Of a stretch of DNA of 62,000 nucleotides, positions 23,051-33,799 are shown piece by piece. Positions within the stretch are counted from its first letter, which is position 1; each line of letters opens with the position of its first letter. Below the pieces are notes generated by a model. The model did not search any database, was not told where the DNA came from, and saw only the letters and a list, made by a program, of their open reading frames with translations. The stretch lies in NCBI RefSeq assembly GCF_030272615.1, contig NC_081406.1, forward strand, positions 219,592,997-219,654,996, given 5' to 3'. The position numbers and the translations under genes were made by a program. The DNA comes from Cryptomeria japonica (taxonomy: Eukaryota; Streptophyta; Pinopsida; Cupressales; Cupressaceae).

Positions 23051-24490
23051 CTAGAAAAATAGATGCCCCAGTGTTTGTAGAAAAAGAAATCTCCTGATGC
23101 CAATGATCGATGGATGGAGAGGTTAGTTGTTTTGAACCATAGTAGCCCTGTTGAGACTTAGATGATTAGGATAAATGTTTGTTGGAGTCTAGGTGTGTCA
23201 TGATTGCTTACCTATTGAGACCCGAAGATACTTGATCAAAGTATTTGTTGATAGTCTAGGTTTAAACTTAAGAAAGTTTGAAATAAAACAACTGATGATG
23301 ATGGTTGATGTGTGTGTGTAGGAGGATATTCCCATCTTACAAATGCAGGAGTGGCATCCAGCCACACAGCAGTTGCGAGATCAGCTGACAAAGGCCAAGA
23401 TTGATTGCATTACAGTGATAGGCCTATACCATGTGATGTATATGCTCATGATTCAGATGAATCGTTGTTTGATGACAACATTGACAAAGAGGTGGCATAG
23501 TGAGATGTGTACATTTCACCTAGTGATGGGGGAGATGAATGTGACACTGGAGGATGTGTGGTGTATCCTACACATTCCTATTTGAGAGTAGCTAGTGACA
23601 TATGACCGAGCTTGGGGTACAACAATAGTGCAATGATTTTTTGATGAGGATGTGTTTATTCATGATGGTTCGAGAGCATGGGAGGATATAGCTCTGTTAT
23701 ATGAGCCACTACCTACGGTATTATCAGGTATTGTTGGGGGCCTATTATGCCTAGATCGATGATTGCATAGACTGGCCGTGGGTTGGGGCTAGGTGATAGA
23801 GAAGATGATGTCTGAGGGGACCCACTTTGCATGGGGACCGTGCGTTTTGTCGCACCTATATCGGGAATTGCATGAGGTGGTATACCGAGAGATGAGCTCA
23901 CTAGGAGTGGGGATCACTCTTCTACATATCTAGGCATGGGAGCATCTACTTGTGACCTGACCGGTTAGTCTAAGATTTAGGGCAGTGGATCAGCCCTATA
24001 TGTATATGTATGGAGGTATGATGAGTCAGCCCCACCTGGGGAAGTTAGAGTGGTGGCGGTGGGCGCTTGATGATTTTGATACAGTGATCTGGAGGCCTTA
24101 TATTGACTGTGAGCCCTGGGAGGATGATGTAGAGGCCTTGCCATATGTATTTATGACATGCTACTTGATTGGTAGGACAACCTACAATGTGGAGAGGCAG
24201 GTACCTAGTAGAGTGATGAGGTAGTTCTGACGGAGGTAGGGATTGCCGAGTGGGTTAGGAGAGTAATCATGGGTGGTACAGGAGAGGTTCCAGTGGGGGC
24301 CAGTATTACCCTATGATTAGGCTTTAGCAAAGTTTGAGACTCTACAGGCGAGACCATGGCAGATGAGGTCGAGGGTTGTAGATATAGGGCTGATAGATGA
24401 GTACACTCAGTATATTGCGGCACATCCTATTCCTCGTATATCAGATCTGACAGAGCTGATTCCAGCCTTTGAGGAGGATAGGAGATAAAG

Positions 24491-24652
24491 ACAGAGGAGG
24501 AGAGGAGGTAGAGGAGTGGTAGTAGGGGGATGAGGGAGAGGTGATGGAGGAGGAGGTGATGGAGGAGGAGGGGATGGAGGAGGAGGAGGTGGGGGTGGTG
24601 GTTTTGGAGGGGGAGGTGGATTTGGAGGTGGAGGTGGTGGAGGTGGATCGTT
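24491..24652 (+). repeat. GGA/GGT-rich cryptic microsatellite coding for Gly-rich segment
   Basis: A purine-rich run of GGAGGAGGA and GGTGGTGG phrases lies in the PMD gene and would encode GGGGDGGGG-like sequence. It is a clear composition outlier in this AT-rich window. Confidence 0.8.
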
Positions 24653-25319
24653 ATAGCGAAGAGGGAGAGGCGGGCAGCCATTGCGATTGTCACAAGGACT
24701 GTTGATCTAGGGAGGAGTTAGATTAGGTAGTAGGAATATGGGGAGGGAGAGGCACCTATGGATATGAGAGAGGGAGCCACTAGAGGAGGAGAGGGAGCTA
24801 CTAGAGGAGAGGGAGCTACAAATGGAGGAGATTTGTGGGATCATATGATATTAGTTTTGCAGAGTCGGTTGGAGGATATGGAGGTGGAGGTTGTAGCTAG
24901 AGATGTTCAGCTGTTTACATGGGAGTCAGAGTTGACTGTAGTGCCGCGAGAGAGAGATTAGGAAGTGGATAGGGTGATCCAGCTACAGGAGAGAGTGCAG
25001 GCTTTAGAGGGAGTATAGGGACATGGGTCATCAATTGATTCATTGGCAAGAGAGTTACAGAGGGTAGGTTCAGAGGTTGATTATTGGCGGGGTCTATATG
25101 AGAAGGTGGTGCCATCTATTCGATGGGCATTGAGCTATTCACAGATGCATCAGGAGATATCAAAGCGGTCTCAGAGGATGTAGAGTAGTGGTGGTGTGAT
25201 GGGTCCTTCACAGCAAGGTAGTGTAGGTGATGAAGGGGCTAGTGGGGGAGCAGGGGGTGATAGTGGTACAAGTGGTGATGGTGGTACAACATCTGGCCAG
25301 AGTGGCATTTGAGAGAGCA

Positions 25320-27393
25320 TGTATGTATTTTATTACATTGTCATTTTGGACTATGTCTTGGATGGCTCTTGATAGCCGATATTGTTGACATCATTGTACT
25401 CTGATACATGTATGTTTTTGTGAGATGATATGATGTGATATATGAGGAGATCCCATATTTTGTGATGATATGCATGTTGATGATATGTATGGATTTATGT
25501 AGGATGATGATATATGATTTATGCTTAGATGGATATTTGTACTTGTTATGTGTATGTGTTTATGAGATTATTCCTATATGTGTTTTTGAAGTTGATGATT
25601 TGTATGATGTCTATATGCATGTTTTATGAATAGGATACTAACATGTGGATGCAGGTTGATATATGCATGATGTGTTGGTGTAATGCTTTATGTATGTTAT
25701 GCCATGATGATGATGTATGCATAATGAAATGATGCTAATGATGATATAGATAGTACTTGTGTGTTATGTTGATGAGATGATGATATGAAATTATGTTGGA
25801 TTATGATGCAATGCAATGAATCAAAATGACTTATGTAAGTGCATATAGATGGTTAAAATGAATGCAATTATAGATAAACAAATGTAAAGTAGAAATGTTT
25901 ATGTCATGACTTTGAAATGAATGCATGTGTAAAATGTATAAACCAATGTTGAGACAAATGGTTTTTGTTATGATCTAAATGACTTAAAATATGACTAAGT
26001 GAAATGATAATGTGATGATAATGCAACTCATGGGTAATGAAGAACTGTACCTTAATGAAATTAAAAGGATAATGCATGCATTTTAATGAATCCTAAATGA
26101 AATTGTTGTAAGATGAAATGAATGAGTGTAAGAATATACTAGATGGATAGATGAATGCACTTAACTAATGAATAGATAAATAATTGCATGCAACTAAATT
26201 AGGAATCTAAACAAATGATGATGAATGATGATTCTAACAAGACATCTAATTGTACCTAGATGATTAAATGAATGCACAGTAATGGCTAATAATGGTAGTA
26301 AATGTAATGATAAGAAATTGGATACAAATGAATCTAAATGTCTTGATTTTGCAATGATGAAATGATGTAATGATGCTAATGAGAATGATAATGGACTAGA
26401 TGTATTGTAAATGCAACTAAATAATATGAAATGTATTTAAATAAAGATCGAAAATGAATTTAATAAATCTATATGTATGGGAATGAACTAGGTGTATTTA
26501 AAATGCAACTAAATGTAATGAAATGATGATACTATGTGCTCATGAGAGATGAATGCAAGGTTGGTTAGACTTTGCATGATGCACTGATGATGTATCAGAG
26601 AACTTTGTCGTGATTGTATCTAAGACCAAATAATGTCTCATATTAAAACTTGTTCATACTTGCATACAAAACCATACATATGAATAATGAATGATTAAAT
26701 GGATGGGTGATATGCAACATAATGCAATATAAACAAATGAGATGAAATGACGATCCATGGTGCTTTATTTTCATTATTGAGTAAGGGTAGTATCAATTTT
26801 GGAAGAGGCAGTAGGAACTAAGTTTGCAGCATTGTACCTACAAACCAATAGCATAAATACAGAAATAAAGAATATGGACCCTCCATAATGGTTCATGCTC
26901 ATATGGTCGAGGTATACGTTCTAGTCAGCAAGCCATAATGATCCATGACTATATTTTGCATATGATCACATAGCTTAGTGAACTTCCCATGTAGATACCA
27001 TTAGTACATGCCTGAGAACTTCATTGGAATAATTCATAGAAGATAAACAAACAATGCTTAGGAAACATCCTGGCCACTCTAATCACTTGTGGATATCCCG
27101 GAGTAGCATAGGAACTTGATATAAATGAATAAATAACTAACAAACCAACCAAGTACTTGATAGCTTTAAACAAAATTTTCTTGTCAAAGAAAATGTTATC
27201 ATGTCTTTGTTTTGGTAAGGAAAGATGCATCCTTGTTAAGACAGTTTGTGTGTCGATGTTGATCATTTGGTTTGTATGATAAGTGGTCATCGTTTGAGTA
27301 ATTCACAATGTTTGTTTGGTACCTGCTTAGACACATATGTACAAAAGTGTCGCCATGTTTTTGATTAATTTTTTATGTTTTCTAATGCTTTTT
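25320..27393. other. ATG/ATGA-rich low-complexity 3' region of the Tat element
   Basis: From about 25420 to 26760 the plus strand is dominated by ATGATG, AATGAATG and TGTATG phrases with very few C. No coding frame above 65 codons stands out. It sits between the PMD gene and the integrase end, so it belongs to the long non-coding 3' region. The rest, to 27393, is ordinary AT-rich sequence. Confidence 0.55.
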
Positions 27394-27535
27394 GGATTTT
27401 GTGAGTGTTTTTTTGAATGTTTTTGGTATTTTGTGAGATGGTTTTGAATGTTTTTGGTATTTTGTGAGATGGTTTTCAAATGTTTTGGGGATTTTGTGAG
27501 ACGGTTTTCAAATGTTTTTGGGATTTTGTGAGACA
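27394..27535. repeat. Tandem repeat, ~31-bp unit, between four and five copies
   Basis: The unit reads like ATTTTGTGAGATGGTTTTGAATG plus TTTTTGGT, with starts near 27395, 27427, 27458, 27491 and 27523. It lies 400 bp beyond the integrase stop. Tandem repeats in this part of the element are known in Tat-lineage families such as Retand. Confidence 0.8.
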
Positions 27536-27949
27536 TGTTACCAACTTAAGAACCCAATGAATCACAAGTAATGCAGAATCCACTTCCATTAATAGGTTAT
27601 GAGCATTGCCCCCAGTTTAGACATGACTATGAAAAAGTGGGATGCAAGACGCATGAAGTACTATCCTTGATTGCAGATCAATAACAAGCCATGGTTTGAA
27701 TGATGGATGTGTGGATGCAATGAATGTGATGGCAACAAATCTAAAAGATAATGAAGCCATAGCCTTTATGAGTGGTGCCTATTTGTCAGGTTTTCACCAT
27801 TCACACTTACCCAAGGTACCACCGAAGTGGTTGTTCACTGTTTGGATGCATGATTTTTCTTTACTATTTTTTTTTTCTTTAGGACATTTATCTAAATTTT
27901 TTTGGTGTTCTTTTTCTAATATATATGGGAGCATGATGTTCTATACAGC
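27536..27949 (-). other. Sequence between integrase end and tandem array
   Basis: AT-rich element 3' sequence with no recognised motif. A plus-strand frame at 27696-27959 (87 codons) has no recognisable similarity. Confidence 0.35.
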
Positions 27950-29110
27950 TTATGTATAAAACCATTTGAGGTGCATGTTGTTGATTGGATCTGCTAGCGG
28001 TTCTCCTACTAGAGTAGCCAATTGATATGCCCTAGACCCAAATACAACAATGATGACATATGGACCCAGCCAGTTTGATTCAAACTTTCCCTGGTGTTCT
28101 CTATTGGGTTGGTTACAAGGATTTTCTTCAAGAACAAGATCACCTACCCTCATATGTATGAGGTCTAACTCAATGATTATAGCTTCTTCTCATGCGCTGC
28201 TGATAGGCTTTGAGGTGATTGTATGCAGCTTGTTGTTTCTCATAAAGTAGTTCCAAGTCTTGAAGACGTGACACTCTATATGCTTCATCATCTATAAGGT
28301 TATGCAAGGAAACCTATAGAGATGGTATCTCGACCTCAATAGGAAGGGTGGTTTTTGCATCATAGACAAGTGAGTAGGGAGTTGCGCCTGTAGGGGTTCA
28401 AATGATAGTTAGATACACCCATAATGTTGGATTTAATTGAACATGCCAATCACAGCCGACATCATTAACTATCTTCTTGAGGATTCTTAATATGTTTTTG
28501 TTTGATGCTTCGACCTAACCATTTCCTTGTGGGTAATAGGGAGTGGAAAAGCATTGTTGGATGTGAAACTTCTCACAGAGCTCATAGACATCCTGATTTT
28601 TGAAAGGAAGACTGTTATAAGTGATGATGGACATGGGTACACCATACCGATAGATGATGTAATTAAGGATGAATGAGGCAATCTGCTTGCCGGTGACTTG
28701 GGTAAGTGGAACAACTTTGATCCACTTTGTGAAGTATTCGGTGGTGGTAATAATGAATTTGTGGCCATTGGATGAAGATGGATGGATTTTACCCACAAGG
28801 TCAAGTCCCCATTGAAAAAAAGGCCATGGTGTTGTGATTGGTTGCAATTCCTATGTTGGTGCATGTATCAGGTCTCCATGAACTTGGCATTTCTTGCATT
28901 TTCTGACATAATAGTAGGAGTCTTTTTCCATGGATGACCAATAGTATCCAGCATGCATGATCTTCTTTGCCAAGGAAGGACCACTTGCATGAGTCCCAAA
29001 AATTCCTTCATGTACCTCTTCCAAGGCCTTTGTTATCTCATCCTATTCCAGACATCGAAGAAGAGTACCATCAAGACTGTGTCGGTATAGGGTTTCAGCA
29101 ATGATGGTAT
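27950..29110 (-). pseudogene. Tat integrase, inactivated
   Basis: Integrase would insert element cDNA into the genome. The zinc-binding HHCC module is visible at about 29010-28860 (EVHEGIFGTHASG, then RKCKKCQVHGDL). The core has WGLDLVG with the first Asp (residue 16 of the frame 28515-28847). The second catalytic Asp is lost: IITYNSLPF has Tyr in its place. A stop follows YYPQGNG, just before the third catalytic residue, Glu, kept in VEASNK. The C-terminal segment at 28153-27950 (GDLVLEENP, GKFESNWLGPYV, ADPINNMHLKWFY) ends at the proper stop. It continues from RNase H in the same phase, with a shift before the C-terminal part. Confidence 0.9.
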
Positions 29111-29339
29111 ATCAAGTAGTTTGGCAAATGAAAGTTTTACGTTGGTTATTAGATTGGTTAGGAGGAAGTGTGTGATCCCGTAGATAGGTGTATAACTCAC
29201 CATACCATAGGGATTCAGAACTGATAAGGTGACATATCATCTCAAATTTGGGGATATCATAAGCAAGAATCCAAAGATGTTCTACCAAGAACTCATAGTG
29301 TGTTGAATCTTGTGGAAGATTTAGGAGAGATGCAATGGT

Positions 29340-29770
29340 AGCCATACCATTAGTAGCTCGATTCTGATCTCTAGGTATATGCTCAAAGGTGATAGTAGTA
29401 AATGATGTTTTTAAATGGTCCACCATTTGCTTGTACAACATGATTTTGTCATCCTTGGTCTGATATTCATCGGTTACTTGTCAGATGACCAGTTGGGAGT
29501 TGCCATATATCTGTAACTCTTTCAATTTCCATTGTATGGTGAGTCTTAGTCCTATGATCAAGGCCTCATATTTTGCTATGTTGTTTGTACATGGAAATGT
29601 GAGCCTATAAGACTTCAGGCTGCTGTCACCTTGAGGTGTGATAAATAGAATGCCTACCCCCGAGCCATGCCTAGTGTATGAACTATCAAAGTATAGTTTC
29701 CATGGTTGTGTTGCTATGATCATGAATATCTCTTCATCTGGAAAATTGGAAATAAGAGGATGATCGCCTA
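29340..29770 (-). pseudogene. Second (archaeal-like) RNase H of the Tat element, active-site residues lost
   Basis: After the gypsy-type RNase H and a linker, the frame 29481-29888 contains WKLYFDSSYTRHGSGVGIL, with the first Asp kept. It then has NIAKYEAL, where family members have Glu in place of the Lys (29571-29573), and IYGNSQLVI, where Asp is replaced by Asn (29499-29501). Both are G-to-A changes on the coding strand. A continuation in 29112-29441 has FEHIPRDQNRATN. A second RNase H of this kind is a known acquisition of the plant Tat lineage and supports the lineage call. The domain cannot be active. Confidence 0.82.
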
Positions 29771-29879
29771 TGAGGGGTGCATCGGCCAAGTGATCTGCAA
29801 TAACTTGGCCCTTGATAGCCTTACGATCCATATACTTGATGTCAAATTCACTTAGAATCATTACCCATTTGGCCAAGCG

Positions 29880-30330
29880 TCCTGTCAATGCAGCTTTGCT
29901 GAGTAAGTACTTTAGTGGATCAATCTTTGCAATGAGTTATACTTTATGTGTTAACATGTAGTGCCTTAGTTTAGTGGCTGCCAAGATTACTACTAAGCAA
30001 GCTCACTCAATAGGTGTGTAATTGAGTTCATAGCTGACTAGTGTGCGAGAGATGTAGTAAACAACACACTCTTTCCCTTCTACATTGTGTTGAGCCAGTA
30101 TCACTCCCAATGTGGTATTGGTTGCTGAAATATAGAGTAATAGAGGTTTACTCAGATCCTGTGGGATCAACAATGGTGTATTTGTGAGATAGTATTTAAG
30201 CATCTAGAATGCTTGCTAGCATCTGGTATCCCATTGAAAGTGGATGTTTTTGTGTAACAGGTGTGTAAAGGGGTGACACTTATCTACCAATTGTACAATG
30301 AATCTTCGGATGGATTGTAGCTACCCTTGT
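29880..30330 (-). pseudogene. Gypsy-type RNase H and connection, broken
   Basis: The frame 30003-30203 reads LLIPQDLSKPLLLYISATNT and YYISRTLVSYELNYTPIE, the usual start of the RT-linked RNase H of Ty3/gypsy elements. A stop replaces the next residue. The following stretch (29900-30000) carries a further stop and the sequence KLRHYMLTHKV. The phase is the same as the RT C-terminal half. Confidence 0.8.
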
Positions 30331-31213
30331 TATGTCCTTAGTTGACTGATATTCCTTGGAGGTGGCATGTCCATGATTGCTTTGACCTTTACATGATTGA
30401 CCTCAATGCCTTTGCTTGAGATAATGTATCCTAGAAGTTTCCCTGAGGTTACTCCAAAGACACATTTCCTTGGGTTGAGTCGAACATGATATTGTTCCGG
30501 TCTATCAAAGATTTGCTCTAATATTGCCAGATGGACTTCTCTTATTAATAATTTTGCCAGTAAGTTGTCAACACAATCTTCCATTATGGTATGCATCATA
30601 TCGTGAAATATGGTGGTTATTGCTCGTTGATAGGTCACTCCTACATTCTTTAGACTGAAGGCATTACATTCCAACTATATGTTCCCCACAGATATGTGAA
30701 TGCCATCTTATGTTGATCCTATGGTGTGATCTTTATCTGGTTGTACCCAGAAAAACTATCTATGAAAGAAAGAATGGCATGTCCTGTTGTTAGGTCTATG
30801 ATCATGTCAATGTTTGGTAGGGGGAAGTCATCTTTAGGACATTTTTTGTGTAGATCTTTGAAGTCAGTATAGTTGCGGATGCCCCTAGTTGGTTTTCCAA
30901 TAGGTACAATGTTGGATATCCAATCTACATAATCAATTGGTCTAACAAAAACATCCAAGAGTTTCTTAAGTTCTTCTTTGACTAGTACCGCAATTTGGGG
31001 CTCCATCTTGCGAAGCTTTTGCTTGACAGGTTTATCTACTTCTGCTACAGTGAGATGATGCATGACTAAATTAGGATCAAGCTTAGGCATGTTTGTATAT
31101 GACCATGCAAAGTTGATCTGACGCTTCTGAAAATTTTTGACAAACTTAGGTTGTTCTTCAAGAGTTAAAAGAGATGCCAAATGTATGTGGTGAGAAGTTT
31201 CAAGAGTCCCCAC
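30330..31213 (-). pseudogene. Tat reverse transcriptase, catalytic motif lost
   Basis: Reverse transcriptase copies element RNA into cDNA. The N-terminal half, 30719-31213, shows WISNIVPIGKP and DDFPLPNIDMIID, then FIDSFSGYNQIKI with the first catalytic Asp kept. A stop and a one-phase shift follow near 30700. The second half, 30330-30674, has GVTYQRAITTIFHDMMH, then CVDN (30564-30575) where YVDD is required, so Tyr and the second Asp are both changed. It continues to GKLLGYIISSKGIEV and PPPRNISQLR, all typical. The loss of the second Asp alone abolishes activity. Confidence 0.92.
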
Positions 31214-31249
31214 GTTGAATTATTTTGTTTCCTCAATGAGAATCGTTGA

Positions 31250-31747
31250 TCATTCTTGCTGTGTACTAGAGGGGAGGATGTCAAACCTTTCATCCTCAAG
31301 CACCTCAGAGAGGTTTTCACCATTGGATATGCTCTTTCTTTTTACTTTTGTGAGATTAAACAGTGCCACAGTGTGATTTTCACTGGAAGATCCATGTTTT
31401 ATTGTTATATTTTTGTAGCTAAAAGGTTTGGCATCCACCCCAAAGTATGTTGCACTATTTAGTTCAATGTTGAATCCAACTTTGTGATCCCCGATTGGTA
31501 TGTTATCTCGTAGTTCCAAAAAGTCAATGATCACCTCATCATTTTGGAAATGGTCAAGGCATGGGGGATTAGATTGGTTCCATTCGATGAGTTCGGGATG
31601 TTTAATAGGCATTACCTCATCGATCAAGTTAAGTTCATAAGAGGTGTTAGTGAGGGTTAAGATGTTGTGGTGAAGGTCGTTGATGGTACTCTCCCTATCA
31701 TAATCAGGTGTAGGATGTGACATAGGGTCTATGGAAGGTGTTTCCAA
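31250..31747 (-). pseudogene. Tat polyprotein linker between the G-patch region and RT
   Basis: A 165-codon frame in the same phase as protease and the RT N-terminal half. It is acidic, begins METPSIDPMSHPTPDYDRES and contains FNIELNSATYFG. It has no recognised domain. Single stops separate it from both neighbours, so it was once part of one polyprotein. Confidence 0.6.
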
Positions 31748-31795
31748 TTTAGGAACCCAAGAGATTTTAATCTGTGCCTCTCCATAAATAGGGAT

Positions 31796-32962
31796 TTATT
31801 TGTGAGGTGGAGGTGGTAATGTGTCTTCCTCAATTGAAGTATTGAGATGTACTAAATCAAATTCCCACTCATATGAGTCAGTCTTTGAGTCGCTTTCCAG
31901 TATCCGATTACTATACCATACCAAGATATCCTTTGAGTTAAACACTGCAGGTGTGATCGGCTGATGTACCATTGTAGATGGAATGATTGGTGTTGCAGGA
32001 AGGATTATGGGGATCAGTGAATCCGATACAGAGAGTATCAGTGTTGTTGAATCTACTACTTTTGATGGAATTGTCAATGTTGTTGATACTGCTATGGGTT
32101 TTGATACTGCTAATAGTGCTATTGATGCAGTTGATGTTGCTGATGGGGTTGCTAGTTTGATTGGTGGGATGATTGGTGTTGTAGATGTGAATGTTGGGTT
32201 TTTCAACTGTATTGGGGCAATTGGTGTGGTTTTTGGTGTTATTGGTATAATCAAGGGTGACCTCTTTAGGTTCATATTAGGCTGATATAGAGGTTTGTTG
32301 GGTTTCCCTTTGAGTTTGAGCTTAGGAAGAATCTCCTTTTGAAATCCTAATCCAGTGTTATCTTTAGGCTTTAATTTTGGCTGTAGCAGCTCATGTTGTC
32401 CTTGCTTGTAAGGTCCCAATGCACTCTGACCATCATAACCCATTCTTTGCATAATGAGAAGGCCCTTTCCATATTGATTTGTGGGAAGCTTAGATTGTGG
32501 GATGTCTGTCGTGATAGGATCTTTATAGATCCATTTTACTAAGTCCTCATCTCTGGTCTCTTCTTCTTGACTCTTTCCAAGGATAAAAGGCATCAAAGTG
32601 CATGCTAGTTTAACCAATGGTGCTTGAAGTAACCATTGAGGTTTACCATGAGTTCTAGGAGAAGTGGGTAGTTGCCCAACATAAAAGAGTTGGTTGAGAT
32701 TGTACTCCCTAGGACCTTCCTCTGCCATTTTCATTTTTAGCTTCTCTTTCTTGGGTATAGTGGTGTTTGAATTGGAAAGAGACGTTAGACTTACATATGA
32801 TGTGGATGGGATAGGTTCTCTGTTGTTGGGAATGGTAATCTCTAGTTGATGGTTGATATTGTTGCAATATGCAAAGGGATTTGCATCACCTAGAATTGTA
32901 ATTTCTACAACGTTATGAGGGAACTTGATAGACTGGCGGTAGGTGGATGGAACGGCTTGCAT
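31796..32962 (-). pseudogene. Polyprotein segment with a G-patch domain and Pro/Thr/Ser-rich tail
   Basis: This 388-codon frame follows protease after one stop (a TGG-to-TAG-type change at the conserved LLLGRPW motif). At residues 163-208 (32339-32476) it has NQYGKGLLIMQRMGYDGQSA, GPYKQGQHE and TGLGF, the glycine pattern of a G-patch, an RNA-binding or helicase-activating module. Residues 215-360 are rich in Pro, Thr, Ser and Ile. G-patches occur after protease in some retroviruses and in some plant gypsy elements. It may bind element RNA or modulate RT; that role is inferred. Confidence 0.75.
32339..32476 (-). other. G-patch domain
   Basis: The domain occupies residues 163-208 of the frame above. 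Conserved glycines are spaced as GxGLxIMQxMGYxGxxxLG, followed by QGxxEPxxPxxKP-like sequence and GLGF. It is the best-preserved part of the segment, with no stop inside. Confidence 0.72.
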
Positions 32963-32971
32963 GGCGTGTAT

Positions 32972-33463
32972 CTAAGGTCTTCCTAACAATAAATTATATG
33001 GTAGAGGAAGCTCCAAAACTTGACATATGATGTGTTTCACCCCTGGGCCCACTCGGATTGGTAATACAACTGCTCCTTTTGAAGAACGCTCTGCATCATC
33101 ATAGGCTTTTATGGTTATCTTTTTGTGAGGATCCACTGATTCCACTGCATATCCTAATGTTGTGACCAATTGTAATGTACAAATATTTAGGCCTTCTCTA
33201 TTGTCGATCAAGACTCGCTTGATTCTGTGTTGGTTGATAAATCCTTCAATATGGAGTGATGCATTATGAGGTTGCTGGAAGGATGTATTATCACTTTCAA
33301 AGAAAGTGAGAGATGGTAATGACCTCAGACTACCAACCATAGTTTGAAATTGATTTGTATTTAGATTGGCAGGGACTGACACTTCTTGGAGAGCCTGATC
33401 CAAGATTGTTTTTTGAGATGGGGATAGGCGCAAAAGCTCTAAGATGGATATAAGTGCAGGCAT
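32972..33463 (-). pseudogene. Tat aspartic protease, active site altered
   Basis: A retropepsin-like protease would process the polyprotein. The frame contains HRIKRVLIDNREGLNICTL, where the catalytic triplet (Asp-x-Gly) appears as Asp-Asn-Arg at 33197-33205. It continues GAVVLPIRVGPG and QVLELPLPYNLLLGRP, the typical C-terminal flap end and loop. It shares phase with gag and with the following G-patch segment. Confidence 0.85.
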
Positions 33464-33799
33464 CTTATCTAACTATTCCACAAGGTTATACTACTTTGGG
33501 ATGGAAGTTGTTCCTTGTAGAGCTACTTTAATGCTGATGTTGTTGCGACGCGTAACAAAATTGCATGTAGAGCTTGGATTTTTTATGTTAATAGTTGCAA
33601 TTTATTCATTGGCATCATATAGGTGATTCACAGTGTAATTATAGGTGGCTCGCATATAAACGGTTGTATCTGTGTTTCACCTTGAAGTGGAAGGACCCTT
33701 TTGATCTTGTGATGGAAGTGGATTTTTAAACATAAGATGATCATTATTTGTGGTTTTTGGGTCGTGTCGTTCAATTTCAATCTCTCCTCGATCAATAAG

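Larger units (their letters stand above)
22612..25312 (+). pseudogene. Antisense plant-mobile-domain (PMD-like) gene carried by the Tat element
   Basis: On the strand opposite to gag-pol, exon 1 runs from ATG at 22612 (MPVLIADHRLERVHRFQRP) to about 22686. A GT-AG intron (22687-23321) follows and exon 2 continues in phase (EDIPILQMQEWHP). Exon 2 contains LTKRWHSEMCTFHLVMGEMNVTLEDV, matching the core of the plant mobile domain (W-x-E-T-H-TFHLPxGEMTxTLxDV type), then FAWGPCVLSHLYRELHEV and a WEHLL segment, also typical. A Gly-rich stretch and a coiled-coil region (LQSRLEDMEVEVVARDVQL) follow, ending in a stop near 25310. In-frame stops at about 23586 onward show it is broken. PMD genes are host-derived or TE-borne; antisense additional ORFs are known in Tat elements. 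Its role is unknown. Confidence 0.75.

Noticed and set aside
31983-32285. 100-codon plus-strand Gly/Val/Ala-rich ORF
   Set aside because: It is the antisense shadow of the Pro/Thr/Ser-rich polyprotein segment at 31796-32962.
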